From: Medicago truncatula
Lineage: Eukaryota > Streptophyta > Magnoliopsida > Fabales > Fabaceae
DNA length: 64,000 nt
Direction: 5' to 3'
NCBI RefSeq assembly: GCF_003473485.1
Contig: NC_053047.1
Span: forward strand, 34,706,972 to 34,770,971
The first letter of the stretch is position 1, and each line of letters begins with the position of its first letter. Below, piece after piece: positions 57,293 through 64,000 of this stretch. The notes under the pieces were generated by a model. It was given only the letters and a program-made list of their open reading frames with translations, was not told where the DNA came from and did no database searches. A program made the position numbers and the translations under genes.

Positions 57293-58290
57293 GCTAAGGT
57301 TCATTAAGCACCCCTTTGTCAAAGGTTCCAATGTATATGAAAGATCCCCATGAAGAGTTTCAATTCTTGGTGAAGACTTACAACATTAGGTTCTAAAGTG
57401 ATTCCATTATTTTGGAAATCACCAACAATCCCCCACCATTTTCAAAATACTAAATCTCATAAATCTGGAAATTTCATGCCTTGAGATAATGGTATCTCAT
57501 GATTTGAACCTTACTTAGTAAGTTAACTTTTCGCTCATTTCCAAAGAGTATGGTAGGCAAAATTTGAACCAACTATTCATTAAAAAAGTGTGCATAACTT
57601 ACATATAGAATCTTAACACCGTTGATAAAGAGACTTGTAAAATGACACATTAAGAATGCCTTGTGTCATATATCCTTTTTCATGAGAACTTAAGTGTCAA
57701 ACCCTTGAACTCCGTGAAGCGGCCAAATTTCATTCTCACATATATATTATATGTCCATTAAGAGGAAAACCTCATCCTACCCTTTTTTTCTTCTTATGGT
57801 CTAAGTATTTTTACGCCCTTGGGATGTATCTATTGTCAAATACTTCAATCACTGTAATAGTGTACTTTCACCATTGAACCCAAAACTTGATGTTACTCAA
57901 ATGTGGGTTGAGTTTCCACCATTGGTGATCAATTAGATTTGAGTTTGTACCACATCTCAAATAATGTCTTCAATGTATTCAACATCATTTCCAAAGACAT
58001 CATATCCTTGTCAATTATTTCGTCAAATAATTGCAAGATTTTATTTTAACTTTTATAAACTTTGAATATTCAATTCTTCACATAGATTTCTAATTCTCAT
58101 AGCTATGTCTATGGATCAACTAATATATTATCGGTATACACTTGAATCAATGTTAAGGTTCATTAAGCACCACATTGTCAAAGGTTCCATTGTATATGAA
58201 AGATTCCAATGAAAAGTTATAACTCTTGATGAATAATTTACTCCATTAGATTTTAAAGTGATTCCATTATTTTGGAAATCATCAGCAATC
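57293..58290. repeat. Pair of 138-bp direct repeats 860 bp apart
   Basis: 57293-57430 and 58152-58290 share TAAGGTTCATTAAGCACC, TTGTCAAAGGTTCCA, TGTATATGAAAGAT-CC and AAGTGATTCCATTATTTTGG in order. The DNA between has no recognised domain. The arrangement could be short LTRs around a degraded interior, or a segment duplicated by another route. Confidence 0.65.
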
Positions 58291-60100
58291 TTCAATCATT
58301 TACATATTTTCCTTTTTTACCTTGCACAAAGACATTCTTAATTTCCTTTATCTCATTAGTTGCCGAAGTTGTTGATCATGAGTTGTTATATATGGCAAAT
58401 TTTAAAAAATACGTAAAGTCAAATTTACATCTAAAAGATTCATAAACTCGTTTTTGATGCGGTGGATGCTATGGAAACAGCTTGGAAACAAGATTCCATC
58501 AACCTCTTCAGCATTTATTTTTGTTTAATCTAATCTGGTTTCCATGTCTCTTTTGATTATGAGTAGCTAGATTTCCCAGATTTAGTCAAGGAGAGGATCT
58601 TCTTTTTAATTCCTTTTGAACAATGTAATTTGTTGAGCACCTTTGAATAAAATTGCAATGCTTAGTTTTCATTTAGTTCATAATTGTTCTTAAAGCTCGT
58701 CGTATGTCTACAGATATTTATGAATGATTATTAACCCGGGCTTTTGAGACTCAACCTAAACTATCTATTCAATCTGTAATAGATTTAGACATATTCTATT
58801 ACCGTTTTTGTGACATTTGTTTTAATGTATGATCAAACCTTCAATGAGCAGAAACTCGTCTAATATATTAGGGTGTTGCGATCAACACCCTAATATATTA
58901 GGAGTCAAAACAGTAGTCATAACAATTTCGTTAAAACTTCGTGACTCTCTTGTCTTTGAACATGGTTTCTGGGTAACAAAATGAGAAGTGATTCGAAAAT
59001 GACCGAATCATTCCTTTTACCTAATTTTATCAACTTTTATTTCTTTTATGCAAACTATTTTTATATTTTGTCATCCCCCAAATTCACGTTACAATTGACA
59101 TTGTTGAATAGAAGTTTCATAATACCTCTAAAGTCGGGATTTTTTAAATATTATTACTTAACGCCAATTTAATACAAATGATAAATTATCTACCATTTTT
59201 TTATGACTGAAATTCAACTAGATTTTTGTGATTGAGTAGTGCAATACACGTTTATATTTTATACAGAAATTGATGAGTGCACAGTTCACCTATTATGTGT
59301 ATAATGTCATTTTCTTTCCTCTTTCCTATGCTATTATAGGATTTGTATTAGGGAGCTTCTACCGTACAGTCAGGAAACTGACTTTTTTGAAAAAGTTAAT
59401 TTTGATCTTAATGTTCGATTCATTTTTAAATTGTTGATTTCTGATTAATGATCAATAGTAATTCATCTAGTAATACTTGCAACATAGTTGATGATATTAT
59501 GCGATAGTCTTAAGTGTCACACTTCTTGAGTGCTACACTTAAAACAAGGTAGGATAAAATTAGATTAAGTGCACTCTTTTTAATCTGATGAATTGATGAT
59601 ACTATGAGGACTGAATTTTTGATGCCACCGTACAAATAGGGTGCTACTCACTACACTTTTGATGTTATAGTGTTGACTTCACCAGAAAAGTCATTCATGA
59701 CTTCCCAGTAGAATTTTCCTTTGTATTAATGAATACAAAGTCTAATAAAGGTCCCACAATTTTCCTATTCTATAAAAAAGACAAGTAACTTTTTTGTTCT
59801 TTCTTCCATCAATGTACTTTCATAGTGTAAAATGAAACTTCATCCATCTACCATCTTTATCATAGAACAAAGGCTACTGAACCTTCACTGTTATTAGGTG
59901 GAAATATTCACCATACAAGTTGGAGTTGTAAACTTTTGTCCTTCTCTGCTATAGATAGTTACATGAAAGAAAAGTCGCATTTGGAGGGTGCTTTATTACT
60001 AATGAGGATGCACTGCATTGTTGGGTGGCATTTTAATGGAAAATTGGCATTGGTTGAAGGTGTTTTATTGGTAATAAATGTGTGTAGACGTTGGGTAACC
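58291..60100. other. Non-coding interval with a perfect hairpin
   Basis: No gene recognised. Contents include the hairpin at 58860-58901 and two short loosely mirrored stretches (TCTACCGTACAGTC near 59358; CACCGTACAAATAGGGTGCT near 59625) that may be the ends of another element. Confidence 0.4.
58860..58901. repeat. Perfect 19-bp inverted repeat with 4-nt loop
   Basis: CTAATATATTAGGGTGTTG, loop CGAT, then the exact complement. Each arm itself begins with the palindrome CTAATATATTAG. It is not followed by a T run on either strand. Confidence 0.9.
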
Positions 60101-60360
60101 AATTGTCTCGCTAAACCAAAAAATCATCACTATGCGAACAACTTAGAGAAGAAAAGCCATTGTCTAAATCGGTCGATAAAAGATTGATTTAGCAACCCAT
60201 TTTCGTAAGTAGTCTCCAATTAATCTGTCGCTAAAAATGCTAACGGTTGATTTGGCAATAAACCGCTTTCTGTTATATATAGCGACCAATTTATCAATCA
60301 ATTTGAAATTTTGGTTTCCATATCGATTGTTAAATCGGCCACTATAATAGATATAGATGA
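60101..60360. repeat. Subterminal-repeat-like DNA (possible DNA-transposon end)
   Basis: Repeated short motifs in both orientations: GTCTCGCTAAA, AATCGGTCGATAAA, CTGTCGCTAAAAA, TATAGCGACCAATTT, AATCGGCCACTATAA. Clusters of this type are typical of CACTA or related transposon ends. The end CACTATAA (about 60340) is suggestive only. Confidence 0.35.
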
Positions 60361-60676
60361 TTGTTTGTAAAGTTTACTGAATTTTTTCCTTTTATTATTC
60401 TAGACAACTAATGTTGCAAGTGTTAATTCATATAAAGATTTAAGAGGTTCATCTAATGCTCATAACATTTGATATTTGTTTTAGGTGCAATATTATGAGA
60501 TTCAATATGAACACAACATGTACACACGCAATCAATTTACCGTAGCTAGGTAAGTCAGTGTTCTATATTAATTGTGGCTAGCGTGTGTCCTCATGAGTTT
60601 GGTGGAGAAATTAAATAAACACGGTTTGGACATGTAATTCAAATTTATTATTTTGTGTTCACATCACTTGTTACCT

Positions 60677-60684
60677 CTATAAGT
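60677..60684 (+). promoter_or_regulatory. Probable TATA box of the albumin-2 gene
   Basis: CTATAAGT, about 80 bp upstream of the start codon. I found no RY element (CATGCA) of the classic seed-promoter type in the 250 bp above it. Confidence 0.45.
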
Positions 60685-60758
60685 AGATACCTTAATTCAC
60701 AACCAAAGTAAAACCATTCCCTCACTTTGATACACAAATAAATCCTCCAACAAGAAAG

Positions 60759-61454
60759 ATGACACTTACTCGTATAGGTGCTGCATTTCGTTCATTCAAG
60801 CATAATGAATGTTACGTTTTTGTTGATGATAAGTATGTGGTTTTGAATTATGCACCGGGAGCGAAGAAGCATGAGATTTTGAAGGGGCCACTTCATATTG
60901 TAGCTGGTTTTGCAATGCTTGCTAGAACTCCATTTGAACATGGAATAGATTGTGCCTTTGAGACCCAACACAATGAGGCATTCATCTTTTCTGGAAATCA
61001 CTGTGCCCTAATAACCTATGGTCCACATGTCCCACATCATCAACATCATCCTGCAAGAATTCTTGCGGGTCCGAAAAAAATTGCAACCATGTTTACTTGT
61101 CTACATGGAACGGCGTTTGAACACGGAATAGATGCAGCAATTAGGACACTTGACAAACGTGTTTTGTTATTTAAAGGAAATGCATATGCTCTTATGGACT
61201 ATCACTCTAACCGTGTTTTAGCTAATCATTACATTCGCACCGGGTTTAAAACTTTGGTTGGCACAGTTTTTGAAAATGGAATTGATGCAGCTTTCAAATC
61301 TGATAAGAAGGATGAAGCTTACATTTTCAAAAATCAATATTATGCATGTATCAATATTGATCAAGGTCATCCTATTGGTGGTCACCTACTAGGTGGTAGA
61401 GTCAAGCGAATCCATGATGATTGGTCCAATCTTACTGGCATATTGAATCCATGA
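60759..61454 (+). CDS. Albumin-2 (PA2-type, hemopexin-like four-bladed propeller)
   Basis: A single uninterrupted exon of 231 residues, the same length I recall for pea PA2. Four hemopexin-type repeats of about 50-58 residues can be laid out (about 4-60, 61-118, 119-170, 171-231). Each later unit opens with the FEHGIDCAFE / FEHGIDAAIR / FENGIDAAFK signature (59-68, 120-129, 171-180), and each holds an aromatic Y-Y or FKGNAYALMDY strand. There is no signal peptide, consistent with a cytosolic seed albumin. Members of the family (pea PA2, grass-pea LS-24, cowpea CP4) are reported to bind spermine or haem in a dimer channel and are nutritionally relevant seed proteins. The His-rich insert GPHVPHHQHHPARI (88-101) in the second unit is notable. 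The start is the first ATG after the TATA box. The frame is intact, and no second copy is seen in the window. Confidence 0.95.
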   Translation: MTLTRIGAAFRSFKHNECYVFVDDKYVVLNYAPGAKKHEILKGPLHIVAGFAMLARTPFEHGIDCAFETQHNEAFIFSGNHCALITYGPHVPHHQHHPARILAGPKKIATMFTCLHGTAFEHGIDAAIRTLDKRVLLFKGNAYALMDYHSNRVLANHYIRTGFKTLVGTVFENGIDAAFKSDKKDEAYIFKNQYYACINIDQGHPIGGHLLGGRVKRIHDDWSNLTGILNP

Positions 61455-61735
61455 TTATATTTTCATCATTAACGGTGCTTGGTTTATATTTCCATGGTGT
61501 TTATGTTTTCATTATGCTTGTCAATGCAATGTGTGTGTGGTTTGTTAATGTCTTTCTCATGTTGTTAATGTTTAATTTTTGCAAAATTATGTAAGATATG
61601 TGTGCTTGTTTGCTACTTTGTTTCAAAGAAGATATATTAGCCAATTTTACAAAAGTTGAATTTCGCCCAACACATTTACAGTATATCAACTTAGTCACTG
61701 GCTTTTGGAAGTTGTTTCAATTTGGTCCTTTTGAT
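61455..61735. other. 3' flank of the albumin-2 gene
   Basis: Presumed 3' UTR and terminator region. GTTGTTAATG repeats (about 61540-61570) may be part of the polyadenylation zone. Confidence 0.35.
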
Positions 61736-61737
61736 CA

Positions 61738-62072
61738 AGGTTGTCAAAATCGAGACTTTACTTCAGGTCAAAAGGGAATGACAAAATCGGGACTCATAAA
61801 ATCGCAATCAAAATTGAAGGATTTTACTCAAGGTCTTTAGTAGAATCGCTATAGAAAATTGTAAAATCGCAATCAAAATCGATAGATTTTACCATAAAAC
61901 AATAATACTAAATATATGTTATAAATGGTATATAAGAAATCATAAAATCGCAATCAAAATCGATGGATTTTGTCTATTTTGGGATTCTACTATGGATTTA
62001 AGTCGTTGAAGGTGAAGAAAGTCACAAAATCCTGGATTTTAGGATTTAAGTCGGTAGTTTGACAACAATGCT
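61738..62072. mobile_element. MITE rich in AAAATCGCAATCAAAATCGA units
   Basis: GGTTGTCAAAATCGAGACTT at the left and AAGTCGGTAGTTTGACAAC at the right form loose inverted ends (GTTGTCAAA). The unit AAAATCGCAATCAAAATCGA with the following TAGATTTTA/TGGATTTTG occurs at 61864 and 61945 and less perfectly at 61800. No coding. Class not assigned. Confidence 0.55.
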
Positions 62073-63250
62073 TTTGATAGCCACAGTCGGTTCATAATGC
62101 TAATAGAACCAACGTCGCATTTTTTCTGCTGACGTGGTGTACTGTCAGCTGGAAAAAGATGGACTAAATTGTAACTCAGCCAGAAATTTGGATGACTAAA
62201 TTGATATTTGTTCGACCCTCAAGATCCAGAGTCCATTATCACAGACATCTAAGGTTTAATAAGGCGTTCATCTACGACTTAAGGCTACATGAACCGGTAG
62301 AGAGTCAAGATGCGCAAAATATCAGGCTCAGAGCACATCTGATCCCTCTACGTGATGCCACAGTAGCCTGTCCATTGAGCCATAAGGGTAAAACCGATAT
62401 AAAGTAAAAATGAGCCATGGTAGAGCGGTGTAATTTGATCGGTCATCATATATATATATATAAAGGGATGTATAAAGTGAGAGAGATTCTTATAATGAGA
62501 GATGCCAGGAATTACTGTGATCGGTAAGATTAAAAGAATGGCGTAGATAGTTTTACAATTAAAAACGTCATGTGACTCCTCTAACTTCTCACTCACGCAT
62601 TCATCTCTTTTTCCACTGAATGTTGAAACGTTCCTACTTTGTTCCTGCCTTCAACCTTCTTGCTTCCTCCATTCAATGTAAAAACTTCCATCATCTCTTT
62701 TACCGCAAAACTTATTTATCGATCAGAACGCCTGGCTTAAAAACATTACGAACTGAATCAACTTAATTAAGCTAACGTGAGGTGATTCCATCAAGCTTGA
62801 GATGAGCCTGTCTAACTTCCTTGAATTTAGTCTAATTGATTTTGAGCTTGAAATAACCCATCATTTCATTCATCAATCGGTGCGTGTGATGGAAACAATT
62901 ACAGCAAGATCGAGATTGGGAATAATCATAGAGGGTTTCGCGATAACAAGAGTAAGAGTGTGTTTCTGAGATAATGTATTTATTTTATTTAATTTTTTTT
63001 TTAAAGAAGATGTATCTTTGATAGGAATGTCTTTAAACATAAAAAAAAAAAAATCAAAAGAAAAGTAATTTCAGTCATATAGTAGCTATTTATTTTGATG
63101 TTCTCTATCGTTAAATTTTGTAGGAATAAAAGTAAAGGAATGGAAGAGAAATAAACCCCAATTTGTCTTAAATACAAATTGCTTCAACAGATGAAGACAT
63201 AAAATTCCCTGGGATGTATAATTGACTGAAGTTCTGATGAAATAACATAT
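62073..63250. other. Non-coding intergenic DNA
   Basis: About 62205-62400 is GC-richer, with TGTTCGACCCTCAAG and GTGATGCCACAGTAGCCTGT. It may be a tRNA-derived or other small repeat on the minus strand. A short TA run lies at 62447-62462. No gene recognised. Confidence 0.4.
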
Positions 63251-63341
63251 AGGAAATCTCTTTTGCAAGAGGATCAGATGCAGTGATGGATAATCCAATC
63301 CATAAGGAAATCTCTTTGGCAAGACATAAGAGTTTTCCTCA
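63251..63341 (+). pseudogene. Aldo-keto reductase exon 3 fragment
   Basis: The frame from 63271 reads GSDAVMDNPIHKEISLAR then HKSFPH. This lines up with the end of exon 3 of the AKR genes ([24 protein letters not shown] in copy 3, [14 protein letters not shown] in copy 1). Nothing of the flanking exons is seen. A 20-bp piece of the fragment (AGGAAATCTCTTT-GCAAGA) is repeated just before it (63251-63270 and 63305-63324, one mismatch), so it was rearranged locally. It marks the distal limit of the AKR duplication zone. Confidence 0.7.
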
Positions 63342-63791
63342 TACGCGATTTTACTACCAGAATTATAAATGTAAATGCGTGTTAAAGGTTGTGTTGCTAG
63401 TACTCCTCAGAATACAAACACACATTTGGATTTTTATTTTATTTTTCTTGGATATGGAAATCTCCCTTTAGATTGTGAGTATACTTCTTTTGAAATACTA
63501 TCTACACTAATTGAACCGAACAAATTAAAAATATAAACTAAGCATCCACATTTTTGAAATGTAAGTTCACATCAATAAATAGAGATTGTGATGAACCATC
63601 TGTTGGTATCACAATATGTACAAACTCTTGCATTCTTAAAAGAAATTTAATCATAGATTGTTAATACATAACAAGGAAAAATATGAAGATGGATTACAAA
63701 AAAAGACTTCGTATTTAATACTTCTGTGTCTTCAATTATGTGGTTTTCGTTGAAAATATGGTCTTCGTAAACACGAGCCATGCAGTTTCTG

Positions 63792-63974
63792 CTACACAAG
63801 ATCTGTCTCAGAAACATCCAAGTTCTGATCTTCGTCCGATTTACTCTTTCTGTAAGGATTGGTGAAAATCACATCCTCTTCCATGTTTCTTTTCTTATTG
63901 AACAAATGGGATCCAATTTGTGCACTAAGATTGAAATTCTCAAAAATCGTCAACTGAGCTGAAGAGCATATCAT
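63792..63974 (-). CDS. Possible last exon of an unrecognised gene (minus strand)
   Basis: On the minus strand about 60 codons are open, ending EEDVIFTNPYRKSKSDEDQN then LDVSETDLV and TAG at 63792. Composition is protein-like, without low complexity. A plausible 3' splice site (GGTGAG then CAATGAT) precedes it at about 63977, and the rest of the gene would lie beyond the window's right end. I recognise no domain. Weak call. Confidence 0.3.
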   Translation of the reverse strand: MICSSAQLTIFENFNLSAQIGSHLFNKKRNMEEDVIFTNPYRKSKSDEDQNLDVSETDLV

Positions 63975-64000
63975 TGCTCACCACCCTTTCTAAAAACCAA

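Noticed and set aside
58860-58901. Rho-independent terminator
   Set aside because: Eukaryotic sequence and no T run after the stem.
59936-60187. 83-codon open frame upstream of albumin-2
   Set aside because: No domain. The second half overlaps short inverted motifs typical of a transposon end.
28851-61454. Metabolic gene cluster linking AKRs, the repeat gene and albumin-2
   Set aside because: No other biosynthetic enzymes (P450, methyltransferase, glycosyltransferase, polyketide synthase) are visible. Proximity of three AKRs is explained by tandem duplication.

Overview
The window is nuclear DNA of a flowering plant, and almost certainly a legume (inference). It is very A/T-rich. Its genes have short exons and GT-AG introns. 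It is full of plant LINEs, copia and Ty3/gypsy relics, MITEs and SINE-like repeats. It also carries an intact albumin-2 (PA2-type hemopexin-like) gene, a seed-protein type best known from pea, chickpea, Medicago and relatives. I would guess the galegoid (temperate) legumes, possibly Medicago or Trifolium, but species cannot be fixed by reading alone. I see no rRNA, functional tRNA, CRISPR or bacterial-type operon.

Layout. 1-19.99 kb is gene-poor repeat DNA: a Mutator-like end, LINE relics (3.8-4.4 and 16.4-18.4 kb), a miniature LTR element (5.1 kb), MITEs and SINE-like units. 20.0-21.1 kb is a complete fold-back Mutator-like element with a 9-bp target duplication. It sits about 220 bp upstream of a three-exon CASP-like membrane protein gene (21.35-22.5 kb), whose 3' end is duplicated as a pseudogene at 25.6 kb. 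23.8-28.2 kb holds two hAT-type elements and other relics. 28.85-31.23 kb is the first aldo-keto reductase (AKR) gene.

31.9-34.4 kb holds a LINE fragment, an unrecognised acidic repeat gene interrupted by one in-frame TGA, and a miRNA-like fold-back just downstream. 35-47 kb is nested retrotransposon territory: a solo LTR with a 5-bp target duplication, a gypsy gag, and a copia element inserted into that gag. It also holds a 2.1-kb inverted repeat whose two arms carry opposed, independently broken copies of the same plant gene. 47-51 kb is repeat-rich non-coding DNA.

51.17-54.48 kb and 55.49-57.13 kb are two more AKR genes in the same orientation. A 90-bp AKR exon scrap lies at 63.3 kb. 60.76-61.45 kb is the single-exon albumin-2 gene.

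How the genes relate. The three AKRs share exon phases, nearly identical exon lengths and a complete Asp-Tyr-Lys-His catalytic tetrad, so they are products of local duplication in the plant AKR4 family. Their introns and flanks have been rebuilt independently by transposons. The CASP-like and albumin-2 genes have no visible functional link to them. The most unusual material is the inverted DNA: the 132-nt fold-back at 34.3 kb, the 2.1-kb gene-carrying palindrome at 40.9-43.0 kb and the 1.1-kb fold-back transposon at the CASP-like promoter. All are plausible small-RNA sources. No wholly new protein system was recognised.
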